Shown: positions 50,374 to 61,627 of the stretch, piece by piece
Layout: every line of letters begins with the position of its first letter
Position numbering within the stretch: the first letter of the stretch is position 1
Origin: Niebla homalea
Taxonomy: Eukaryota; Ascomycota; Lecanoromycetes; Lecanorales; Ramalinaceae
Assembly: GCA_019925105.1 (NCBI GenBank)
Contig: JAHGAU010000008.1
Coordinates: 1,116,001-1,180,000 of the forward strand
Reading direction: 5' to 3'
DNA length: 64,000 nucleotides
Notes under the pieces: generated by a model
Databases searched by the model: none
Seen by the model: the letters and a program-made list of their open reading frames with translations, nothing else
Told to the model about the DNA's origin: nothing
Position numbers and translations under genes: made by a program

Positions 50374-52988
50374 ATTTTAACCTTATATTAATAGATAAGG
50401 TAATAATATAGGATATAATAATTAAAATAATTAATAAACCGAAAAAGGATAAAACCTTAAAGTTGAATAAAATCCTTAATAAGTTTTTATTAATAATAAT
50501 TTTATTATTTAAGAATATTTTTACTTATTTATTTTAAGTATATTTTAACGTTAATTATTATTTATATAAGTTTAAGGAGACGAAAACGATTATCTTTAAA
50601 AAGTTAATAAAGCCGGATTATTCCGAAATAAAGTCTTATAAACCGATCGTATTCCTTTATATATTAAGGAAGGTTTTAAAAATAATAATAATAAAGATTT
50701 TTAATAATTATATAAAGAGTTACGGGCTTTTTTCCGATTAATAAATAAAAACGAGGAGAAATTAATTAACGGAAACGGCCTTTAAGGGATTAATTAACGA
50801 TATATATATAGTATAAGGTTACGGGAAGAAGTATATTATAAGTCTCCTTTTTTTTTAATATTATAAGAGTTTTCAATAAAATAAATTACCGGAAATTATT
50901 ATATAACTTAAGGAGGAAAAGAATATTATTTTTCTTAATAAAGTAAATATAAACTTTTTTAAGTAATTAAATTATATTAATTAACTTAGGATAAAAAATA
51001 AGCCCGATAAAACCCGTTATAATTAAAATCTTTTAAAAATTATTTATTTCTTTTTTATTGTTCTTATTCTTTAACGGTTTATTAATTAAAGAATTAAATA
51101 AATTAAAGTAAAAAATCCAAATTAAAAGCTTTATTAATAACGTATATCTTTTAACTTATAGTACTTTTATACGTATAAATTATTTAAAGTTAAAAAAGGG
51201 TTATAAAGTCTTTTTTTAATAAACGAAGATTTACGGAGTTTAATTTATATTATATAAATATAAACTTATTTATATAATTAAAAGTTTAAAGCTATAAAAT
51301 ATAATAATTACGGTAAACTTAAATAAAATTATAATAAAACCGGATATTAATATTTAAGTCCTTAATTTTTAAGTAAATAAAAAGCTTAATTAAAAAAATT
51401 ATATAAAAAAAAAATTTAAAAGAAAATAACTTTATAAAAAAGGGGTTTTATTTATTTTATTATATTAATATAAAAAGTTACTTATAAAAAGCTTAAACCG
51501 TTTATTAAGCGGTAATAAAACCAGCTATAATATATACTATAATTATTTAATATATACTTAAAAATACCCCAGGATATAAGAAAGAGTTTATTTAAATACT
51601 ATAGAAAGTCTAAAATTAATATTTAAAAGTAATTAATAACGCTTATAACGCGATTTTTATCCCGGTATTAAAGTTTAAGGTCTTTATATTATTAATTAAA
51701 GTTTTACTTAATTAAATAGTTATTTAAATAAAATTTAAGAAATATATTTATTTAGTTACGGTAATAAGAAACAAAAGGATCCGTTGAAATCTTAAAAGGC
51801 CCCAGGTTAAAAAAGGTAAAATAAAAGTTTTTATCCCCTTTTTTATTAAAATAAAACGGAAATAAGTTAAAAAGAAAATTAACTTTACCGATATCTTAAA
51901 GGTTAATATAAATATATATAAACTTTTATTAAATTTAAAAAAAACTAAAATTAAAAGGATTTAAAAAATAAAAATTATAATAATCGCTTAATATATTATA
52001 ATAAAGTAAATTACGTATTAATAAAAATATAAAGATTTTATATTTTAAGAATATTAATATTTAACTTTTAATAATAAAGTAATTATTAATAAGGATTTTT
52101 ATTATTATAAGATTATAAAGAAAAACGATAACGTATTAATAATTTAACTCCGGATAAAGAAAAAGAATTTAATTTATTTCTTATTTATTATATATATTAA
52201 AGGTTGGATTAATATTAACTATAAGTATAAATAAAAAAAGCAGGATATTATATACGTTTTTAATTTTTATCTTTTATTTATAAAGGTTAAATTAAAACTT
52301 ATAATAAAAATTAATACGTATAATTACTATTAAATATTATTTACGAAGTAAAGTATCCGGTTAATTATTAAGTTTATAATATTTATTGGATTATTATTAT
52401 AATTGAACTTTATTATAAAAATAAATAAAGTTATTAAAAACCTTACGGAAAAGGCCCGTTACCGGTTAAAAAAGAAAAAGAGGAACGGAAACCGGTTATA
52501 TTAATTATATAAACCGGAAAGTATTTTTTATAATTATAAAAATATAATAATAAACGCTTATTAAAAGTCCTTAAAAGAGTTAACGGCGATAATAATATAA
52601 AAAGGGTATATATTAAACGTATAAGTATTAATAAGGATATTTAAAGGTATTATATAAGGTTAATATAGTATAAATATATAAAGGAATAAAAGGGTAATAA
52701 GCTTAAGGGTAACCTTTATAAGGATATAATTATAATATTATGGATTTTCTGGGGGGAATTAGAATATAAGAAGTATATAAATAAATTATTATTTTTTAAA
52801 TAACCGTTAATATCCTTTACCCTAAAGGATAAAAAATAAAGGCTTAATAAATACCGGTTTTTACCCCAACGTTATAAGTATCAGGTTTTTACGGTTATTA
52901 GTAAGGCCAAAAGGCCGCGTATTAAGGAACGCCGGAATTAGCTTAGCTAAACCCGTAGTATAAATAAATAAATCAATCAATCAATCAA
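50374..52988 (+). mobile_element. LINE, outer copy, 3' part
   Basis: Continuation of the copy begun at 41280. It starts with the duplicated target ATTTTAACCTT and ends in the AATC-repeat tail. Contains RT and downstream segments, all with stops. Confidence 0.8.
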
Positions 52989-53805
52989 ATATTAACGTTA
53001 TTTATTACGGAGGTTTTAAAGTATACTTATAATAAATTAGTTAATAATTATCCCGACCGGGATTATACGATTAAACTTATTTCCCGGTATTTCTTATAAT
53101 TTACTTTATAGGATAATATCGATTATTATATTTTAAATTATCATATTATTTTCGGCTTAAAACTTTATAATAAAAACCCGTAGGATTATTTTATTAATCA
53201 GAAATCCCGGAATAAAAATAAGTTAATTTTTTAATTAACTTTATTACCGGACTATTTAAGTATAAGGGTATAAATACTATTTTTATTATAATTTATATAT
53301 TATTTAAAGATTAATATTATATCCTTTATTATATTAAAAAGGAAAAGATTTCCGTTAAGGAAATAACCTGGCTCTTTATTAAAGAAATATTTAAGTATTA
53401 CGGCCTTCCGGATAATATTATTTTATATTACGGCCCTTAATTTATTAATAAAATGTAACGCTTTTTATTATATTAACTTAAAATTAACCCTTAAACCTTA
53501 ATTCCTTATTAAGCTGAAAGTAATAATTAAACTGAAAAAATAAATTAAAAGGTAAAATAGGGACTCCAGACTTACGTAAATTACTTATAAGACGATTAAG
53601 TACGGTAACTATTTATAGTGGAATTTACGGATAATAATAACCTAAATTAATTAATTAAAATAATACTTTTTCATTTTAATAAGGACTTTTACTTAAGGAT
53701 ATGATTTAAGTCCGATAATATTAAATATACTACCGCCTATAAATAACTTTAAGCTAAAAAAGTTATTAATATTATTAAAATTATATAAGAAATCCTTAAT
53801 ATAAT
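52989..53805 (+). mobile_element. Gypsy integrase remnant, part 1
   Basis: Plus-strand frame shows Ty3-type integrase landmarks: a LISRYF zinc-finger-side motif, IKEIFKYYGLPDNII (GLPDNII at 53402-53421), a PEADGQTE-like segment altered by RIP, then DDW...EF.DNN. Interrupted by the SINE-like element at 53816 and resuming at 54559. Confidence 0.75.
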
Positions 53806-53815
53806 ATATTTTAAT

Positions 53816-54548
53816 GGGGGGCGAGCGTGGCGGAATGGCATTTTTAAGTGCAGAAGATAAACTATAGAATAATCGAACATTTTAAGGGTAAAGGACGATT
53901 TCGTTAAGAGCCCTTAAACTTTATCCGGTAAGTTACGTAATTAATATAAATAAAATAATAATAAATATTTAACGATTCGCCGGTATTTATAGTTAACCTT
54001 AAATAAGCCTAATTATTACGTAAAGCCGATAAAAAAAGGTTACGGGGACTTAACGTTAAAAAGTTAAAATTAAGATTAAATAAAATTAATTTAAAAAGTT
54101 ACGTAATAAAGTATTTAAAAAAAAATCCGGGCGTTAAGAGAAGTAAAATTATATAATTAAAACTGCTTTTCCCCGATTAAGCTTAATATTACTATAAAAT
54201 CCTTATTGCGGATTATAATATTAAAAAATAAAAGATTTTTAACGGAAATAATTATTAAAGATTTAAGGTAATTATTGATTTTAATCGGGTTAACGTAAAA
54301 GATTCGGTTATAATATTAAAATAAATAATTATAAAAAACGTTTTTATTTAAATTAAGTTAATATTTAAGGTAAATTAAGGTTAAGTTAGCCGATTATAGT
54401 TTCTTTTTCCTTTTTAAAATTAAAGCAATAAGTTTAAAATAAATATAAATATTAAAATAACCGTAGCTTAACCACCAGCATTATAGAACGCCGAAATTAA
54501 CTTAAAGTAGCTAGACTCGTGTATAAATAAATTAATCAATCAATCAAT
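53816..54548 (+). mobile_element. SINE-like element, copy 2
   Basis: 733 bp, the best-delimited copy. Flanked by perfect 10-bp duplications ATATTTTAAT (53806-53815 and 54549-54558). Perfect A-box TGGCGGAATGG at 53828-53838. The tail (GAACGCCGAAATTAAC, then GTAGCTAGACTCGTG, then AATC repeats) resembles the LINE end GAACGCCGGAATTAGC...CTAGACCCGTAG. No open frame. Confidence 0.85.
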
Positions 54549-54558
54549 ATATTTTAAT

Positions 54559-54900
54559 TTAAATAAGGTTTACGATAATACGTTTAAATAGGTTAACCGT
54601 TAACGTTAAAACGTAAAGTTTAAAATAAATAATAAAGTTTACGTAAACGTTAAGTATTTAATAATTAATCGGGTTAATAAAAAGTTAAATTATAAACGCT
54701 TAAATCCCTATATTATCCTTAAATAATATTATTCCTTTTATAAATTAAATATCTTAAATATTTTCCGGGCTTATTTTATTTTTTATATAAATAACTTAGC
54801 CCATATTTTAATTAAAAGAAACCGTTTTTGCCGGGATAAATTAATTTACCACTTAAATTTATTATTGTACATGAAAAAAGTATTAAGGAGTAAAAGCTTA
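54559..54900 (+). mobile_element. Gypsy integrase remnant, part 2 (post-integrase block)
   Basis: After the SINE the Gypsy reading continues with FK.NNKVYVNVKYL and KKLNYKRL.PYIIL, the conserved GDKVW / KLGP-type block downstream of the integrase core. Right boundary approximate. Confidence 0.65.
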
Positions 54901-56279
54901 AAGAAATCATTAATTCTTAACGTATTAACCGAAGATAAAGGCTATAATATAAAATTAAATAAGTAAACTTACCCTTAAATAATATTTAATATTATGTTAA
55001 CGATAAAAAATTCCTTTATACTTAAAAATTAATTAAAGTTTTTTATAAGAAATACCCGGATAAGCCCTTAAAGTTTATTTATTTAAACGTTACGGGGCTT
55101 ATTAAGTTAATAAGCTTTAAAATAATTAAACATTTTATTATTTTCCGGGATAATTTTATTTATATATTAAAAGTTTACCCGGTAATTTATAAATTGAATA
55201 TAACCTATAAATTTAAATAATTTTAAGTTAAATATAAAATTATTAACCGGAAAATCAGACGTTTACGGGTAAATAATAAAGGTAAATATATATTAAAGGA
55301 CTTTTAAGATTACCTTAAAGATTATAATACATTTTATAAATTAACGGTATAAATTAACCCTAAACAAAACCTTATAAGCGAAAAATTAAACCGGGAAATA
55401 AAAGAATAAACCCATATAATAATTTATAATATAAATTTACTTAAGAATTTATAACTAAAAATTATTATAATTATTAATTATTTTATTATAAAAAGCTTAC
55501 GTCCAATTTAAAAAGGAAAATTACTTTATATTAAATATAATATAAGTAAGAACCGGATTTATTATATTTATAAGTAATTATGTTATTAATATAAATTAAA
55601 ATTATAAAGTACCGGACCTTCTTAAATAAAAGGGTTAATTTATTTATACTTTTAAGTTATAATAATAAAATTATTAAGATATATTAAGTCTTTAACCCCC
55701 GGACGTAAACTTTTAATAAGAAAATAAAACGTTTCTTTAATATCTATATTAAAAAATAGAAAATTACTCCGTTAAATAACTCCGATAAAAATATCTTAAC
55801 GGAAAAAATTTAATATTTAAAAAAGGATATATAGCTTTAATAAGTCCTTATTTTAAAGGAAAATGATAAGAAATAAGTCTATAATAACGCGTTTATTAAT
55901 AATATCTTAAACGATACACCTATAAGTAATATACTTCCGGTTAAAGAATTAAAAATTACCCTTAAACTTAATAATTTTTTAATTAAAATAAATAATAGTT
56001 TAATAAATTATAGGAAGAAATTAAAATTATCCTTTAAGGTAATTTTAAGCCTAATATTCTTAAATACTTAAAGCTCCGGGATACATCCTTAAACCCGTTA
56101 TTTATCTTTATTAATATAATTATTTTGGATGAAGAAAAGGATATTTATTACTTAACGTTAATATTATTTAAGAATAAGCCGGAATTATTTAAGTTAAAAA
56201 CCTATTAAAAAGTTATAAAAGATATTTAGTATAAAATAAATTAATAATTAATAAAAAAGAATAAATACGGTTCTTATAT
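54901..56279 (+). mobile_element. Copia pol remnant (integrase to RT start)
   Basis: Plus-strand frame ends in PELFKLKTY.KVIKDI...I.KKN, matching the conserved block before the Copia RT (P.T...A....W..A...E...L..N.TW). The expected continuation is found at 27976 on the minus strand. RIP stops throughout; left boundary uncertain. Confidence 0.65.
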
Positions 56280-56448
56280 TAAAAACAATATTGATTGATT
56301 GATTAATTGATTTATTTATATTACGGATCTAGCTAGGTTGTTTCCGGCGTTTAATAATACGCGGCCTTTTAACCTTATTAATAACCGTAAAAACTTAATA
56401 CTTATAACGTTAAAATAAAAACTAATATTTATTGAATTTTTAACTTTT

Positions 56449-57486
56449 TGTTATGGCAGTACCTACCCTGGAGCAAGGGCTCCGGGGTAGGGCCTACCCC
56501 TGGGGGTGATCCCCCGGGTAGACTACCTTCTTATATATGGTAATAGCGGCTTACCTTTAAGCGTTATTACCTACCCCGGATAGCTACTTTTATCTATAAG
56601 ATAGCTGAATAATTATTACCTTAATAGAGTAATAACGCAACTTCAGGGTAATATACCCCCGGAGTTAACCCTAAGGGTTTAAAGGGGTAGGTTTATGGTT
56701 TAAATCCGAGGACGCTTATAAAAAAAGTGAGACTTTTAGGTAACTTAGGAGGTAAGATTAAGCATAAGTACGGGGGCGGGTAGGACCCGTTACCCTATAG
56801 TACCGGGGGCCGAGGTCCGAGGTATAACGGGGGGCCGGAATGCCCGAAAACTACTGAGGGGGGCTGGAATACCCGAAAATTACCGATATAAGGGGTTAAA
56901 ACGCCTTAAAACTACGCGGGTTAATCGTAAGACCGTAAGTAAGGTACCTTAAGACGTAACCTTTACCTGCTTAATAAGGAACGGTGCGGGTATAGGTACT
57001 TACTGAAGGTTACCCGGGCCTGCTTAATAAGAGATACGGGTTATTCCTAACGAGGATATTAAACCCCGGGCCATACCCTTATAAAGTTATTAAGCCTTTG
57101 GATTATACCTGCGGGTTATTAAATCCGGGTCCGGCCTAGGAGGTTCGGACCTATACCGGAGGTGATCTCCCTTAGGTAAGGAGCTCTTAACCCTTACTTA
57201 CCTACTTAATCAGGTTCTAAGAGGACCTCCAGCCTGGGGGGTAACTCCCCCCGGAGGCGTGGTTTATAGTCTGTAAGCTCGGGGACGAGCCTATAGGAGA
57301 GGGGATACTGTTATGGCAGTACCTACCCTGGAGCAAGGGCTCCGGGGTAGGGCCTACCCCTGGGGGTGATCCCCCGGGTAGACTACCTTCTCATATATGG
57401 TAATAGCGGCTTACCCCTAAGCGCTATTACCTACCCCGGATAGCTACTTTTATCCATAAGATGGCCGAGTGGTTATCACCCTGACA
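56449..57486 (+). mobile_element. TRIM-like LTR element, 1038 bp, little RIP
   Basis: 178-bp LTRs at 56449-56626 and 57309-57486 (TGTTATGGCAG...), flanked by perfect CTTTT duplications (56444-56448, 57487-57491). The 682-bp interior is non-coding and GC-rich with many short palindromes. A purine tract AGGAGAGGGGATA precedes the 3' LTR. The end of the 3' LTR holds a tRNA-like TGGCCGAGTGG (57462-57472), a perfect Pol III A-box; the 5' LTR version is RIP-altered. An AGGTTCGGACC B-box-like string lies near 57148. Inserted into the inverted LINE half. Confidence 0.85.
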
Positions 57487-60400
57487 CTTTTATGCTTTAA
57501 GGTAAAAGATATTAACGGCCGTTTAAAAAGTAATAATTTATTTATATACTTTTTATATTTTAACTTTATTAAGAAAACCTATAATATTATACTTATATCC
57601 TTATAGGGGTTATTTTTAATTTTATTATTCTTCCGCTTTTTTACGCATTTATATTATATTAATTTTACGTAATAGCTTTAAATACCCTTATTAATACTTA
57701 CGTATTTAATATATATCCTTTTTATATTATTATTACCGTTAATTTTTTTTAAAAACTTTTATTAAGTATTTATTATCGTATTTTTATAACTATAGAAAAT
57801 ACTTTTTAATTTATATAATTAACGTAATCGGTTTCCGTTTCTCCTTTTTTTCTTTAACCGATAATAAGCTTTCCTTATGAAGTTTTTAGTTACTTTATTT
57901 ATTTTTATAATAAAGTTAAACTATAATAATAATCCGGTAAATATTATAGACTTAATAATTATTCGGATATTTTATTTTATAAATAATATTTAATAATAAT
58001 TATAAATATTAACCTTTATTATAAGTTTTAGTTTAACCTTTATAAATAAAGGATAAAAGATAAAAACGTATATAACGTTTTATTTTCTTTCTTTATATAT
58101 TTTTAATTAATATTAATTTAACCTCTGGCATATATAATAAATAAAAAATAAAATAAAATATTTTTATTTATCCGGAATTAAATTATTAATACGTTATTTT
58201 TTTTTAATCTTATAGTAATGAAAATACTTATTAATAATTATTTTATTATTTTAAGTTAAATATTAATATCTTTAAATTATAAAATCCTAATACTTTTCTT
58301 AATATATAATTTATTTTATTACAATTTATTAAGTAATTATTATAATTCTTATTCGTTAAATCCTTTTAATTTCAGTTTCTCTTAAGCTTCTTAAAAGTTT
58401 ATATATATTCGGATTAATTTTTAAAATACCGGTAAAATTAATTTCCTTTTTAATTTATTTTAACTTTATTTGAATTAAAAAAAAAAGATAAAGACTTTTA
58501 TTTTACCTTTTTTAACCCGGGGTTTCTTAAGATTTTAACGGATCCTTTCGTTTCCTATTATCGTAACTAGGTATATATACATTTTAAACCTTATTTAAGT
58601 AATTATTTAATTAAATAAAATTTTAATTAATAATATAAAGATTTTAGACTTTAATACCGGGATAAAAATTATTTTATAAACGTTATTAATTATTTTTAAA
58701 TATTGATTTTAAACTCTTTATAATATTTAAATAAGCTTTTTCTTATATCCCGGGGTACCCTTAAGTAAATATTAAATAACGGTAACGTATATTATAGCCG
58801 GCTTTATTACCGCTTGATAAATAATCCGGGCTTTTTATAAAATAATTTTTTATATTAATACGGTAAAGTAAATAAAACCTTTTCCTTATAAAGTTATTTT
58901 CTTTTAAACCTTTTTATATAATTTTTTTAATTAAACTTCTTATTTATTTAAAGGTTAAAGACCTTAATATTAATATCCGGTTTTATTATAACTTTATTTA
59001 AGTTTATTATAATTATTATATTATATAGTTTCGGGCTTTTAATTATATAAATAAATTTATATTTATATAATATAAATTAAGCTTTATAAATGTTTATTTA
59101 CCGGAAATAAACTTTATAAGTTTACTTTAACTTTAAACAGTTTATCCGTATAAATACATTATAAATTAAGAGATAAACGTTATTAATAAAGTTTTTAATT
59201 TAAATTTTTTACTTTACGTTAATTAATTTTTTAATTAACGGACCGTTAAAGAATAAAAATAATATTAAAAAAATAAACAATCCCCAAGGAATCTTAATTA
59301 TAACGGACTTTATTAAGTTTATTTTTTATCTTAAATTAATTAACGTAACTTAATTACTTAAAAAGCTTTTTATTTATTTTATTAAGAAAAATAATATTTC
59401 TTTTTTCTTTAAGTTATATAAAATTTTTTAATAATTTACCTTATTAAAGGCTCCTATAATATCAATAAAAAAACTTATAATATATTTCTTTTTATAATTT
59501 TATACTATATATATATTATTGATTAATCTTTTAAAAACAAATTTTATTAATAAGTTTTTCTTCGCTTTTATTTACTGATTAAGGAAAAGCCCGTAACTCT
59601 TTATATAGTCGTTAATGATCTTTATTACTACCGTCTTTAAGGCCTTTTTTAATATATAAAGGGATACGATCGGTTTATAAAATTTTACCTTAAAATAATC
59701 CGGTTTAATTAACTTCTTAACGATAATTGTTTTTATTTCTTTAAATTTACGTAAATAATAATTAACGTTAAAATATACTTAAAACAAATAACTAAAGATA
59801 TTCTTAAACGGTAAAATTATTATTAATAAGAATCTATTAAAAATTCCATTTAATTTTAAAGCTTTATCTTTTTTTAATTTATTAATTATTTAAATCATTT
59901 TATTTTATATTATTGTTTATTTATTAATATAAGGTTAAAATATATAATACCTTTAACATTGTTTAAGTTAGCTTTTAATAAGGGTAGAAAAAACGTTTTT
60001 TTAACGGCTTCAATTTTATCATTAAAAGTATTAATTATCGTATTATCTTATTTCTTAAAGAGTAAAAACTTAAGGATAAATTTTAATTTTTTACTTTATT
60101 CTTTACTATACTTTATGAACTTTTAAAGATTATTAAATAAAACGGTTAAATTGTGTAATATTAACCGCAAAGATATTTATTTAATTTTTTTAATAATTTT
60201 TTGTTTTATTTTTTAAGCTTTTTTTAATTATATAAGTATTTCTTTATTCTTATATTAAATAGCCCGTTTAATTAGCTTTTTCGTCTTTATAACTATAATT
60301 ATAAATTCCTTATTTTAATAAGTCTTAATTCTTTAAAAAAAAAACTTTATTATTAAGACCGTCTTTTTAATTACTTTATTTAATATATTTATTACTTTTT

Positions 60401-60709
60401 TTATAAAAAGGTCGATTTACTCTTTATTATTTAATTAAAAAGGTTTATAAATTAAGCTACCGTTTCCTTCGTTTTTATATATACTTTAGTTTCCTTAATT
60501 GTTTTTTATATTTTCTTATTAACGGTAAAAAAGTTATATTAATAACTTAATTTAAAGTTATTTATATTAATATATAACCTAAGTTATATTTTAAATTTTT
60601 ATAAAGTTTATATACTATTATTATATTAACAAACCCCTCTATATTAAAGGTTAAGTCGATCGTTATTTTAAATTTACGATTTTCCTACATAATAATCCTT
60701 TATAATATT

Positions 60710-61236
60710 GATTGATTGATTGATTTATACTACGGGTCTAGTTAAGCTAATTCCGGCGTTCCTTAATACGCGGCCTTTTGGCCTTACTGGTAATTGTAAA
60801 AACCTGATACTTATAACGTTAAAGTAAAAACCGGCATTTATTAAGCCTTTACCCTCTATCCCTTAAAATAAAGGATATTAACGGCCGTTTAAAGAGTAAT
60901 AATTTATTTATATACTTCTTATGTTTTAATTCCCTTTAAAAAATCCATAATATTACGACCGTATCCTTATAAAAGTTATCCTTAAGCTTATTATTCTTCC
61001 GCTCCTTTATATATTTATATTACTTTAACCTTATATAATACCTCTAAATGTCCTTATTAATATTTACGTATTTAATATATACCCTTCTTATATTATTATC
61101 GCTGTTAACTCCTTTAAAGATTTCTGGCAAGCGTCTGCCATTATATCCTTACGGCTGTAGAAGATGCTTTCCGGTTTATATAATTGGCGCGGCCGGTTTC
61201 CGCTCCTCTTTTTCTTCCTTAACCGGTGGCGGGCCT
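60710..61236 (-). mobile_element. 5'-truncated LINE insertion (527 bp)
   Basis: Carries the LINE 3' tail and about the last 0.5 kb, flanked by a 15-bp duplication ATCCTTTATAATATT (60695-60709 and 61237-61251). It still contains normal CA/TG-bearing words (for example GGCAAGCGTCTGCC), unlike the LINE around it, so it is younger or escaped RIP, perhaps through short length. An 86-codon frame across it is antisense and not a gene. Confidence 0.85.
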
Positions 61237-61471
61237 ATCCTTTATAATATTAAAAGTAATAAATTAATCCGCGTAATAATTATTAATAAATCCTCCGATT
61301 TAATATAACTTATTATACGTCCTTTTTCATTTTATATATAATAATATAAGTTAAAGTTTTTTAATAGTATGTATTTACCCGGTATAAATAAAATATCCTT
61401 AAATAACGGTATTATAAAGGGCTTTTTGCTATTAAACGGCGGTAAATTATATATATTATAGATATTAAAAT

Positions 61472-61627
61472 TGTTACGTGCAGCATACATGCATAGGAGC
61501 TTTCATAGGTGTAGGACACAATTTGTACGTAGAGGACAGGCATCCTTATGATGCTCCTATCCTTCAGGTAGAATTATTATTTATATATTATTATACTTTT
61601 TAGTCTATACATTAATAAATAGTAACA
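61472..61627 (-). mobile_element. LTR (right, inverted) of the disrupted Copia-like element
   Basis: 156 bp; in the minus orientation TGTTACTATT...GCACGTAACA. Partner of the LTR at 30915-31058. Its LINE-side flank is ATTTT (complement of AAAAT at 61467-61471), the same 5 bp that precede the left LTR, so the two look like the two ends of one insertion. Confidence 0.75.

Larger units (their letters stand above)
56290..61471 (-). mobile_element. 3' half of the split Tad-like LINE, with two nested insertions
   Basis: Starts with the LINE tail (GATT repeats in this orientation) and runs upward to ATTTT next to an LTR. After subtracting the insertions 56449-57486 and 60710-61236 and their duplicated sites, about 3.6 kb remains. 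Added to the 2.2 kb at 28723-30914 this equals one full-length LINE of about 5.8 kb. Contains the RT region (about 59.0-59.5 kb) in reverse, with RIP stops. Confidence 0.8.

Noticed and set aside
57462..57486. A tRNA gene at the end of the TRIM LTR
   Set aside because: Only the D-arm half is present; no anticodon arm, T-arm or acceptor 3' strand follows.
61048..61308. 86-codon plus-strand frame
   Set aside because: Antisense to the truncated LINE insertion and its target; not a host gene.
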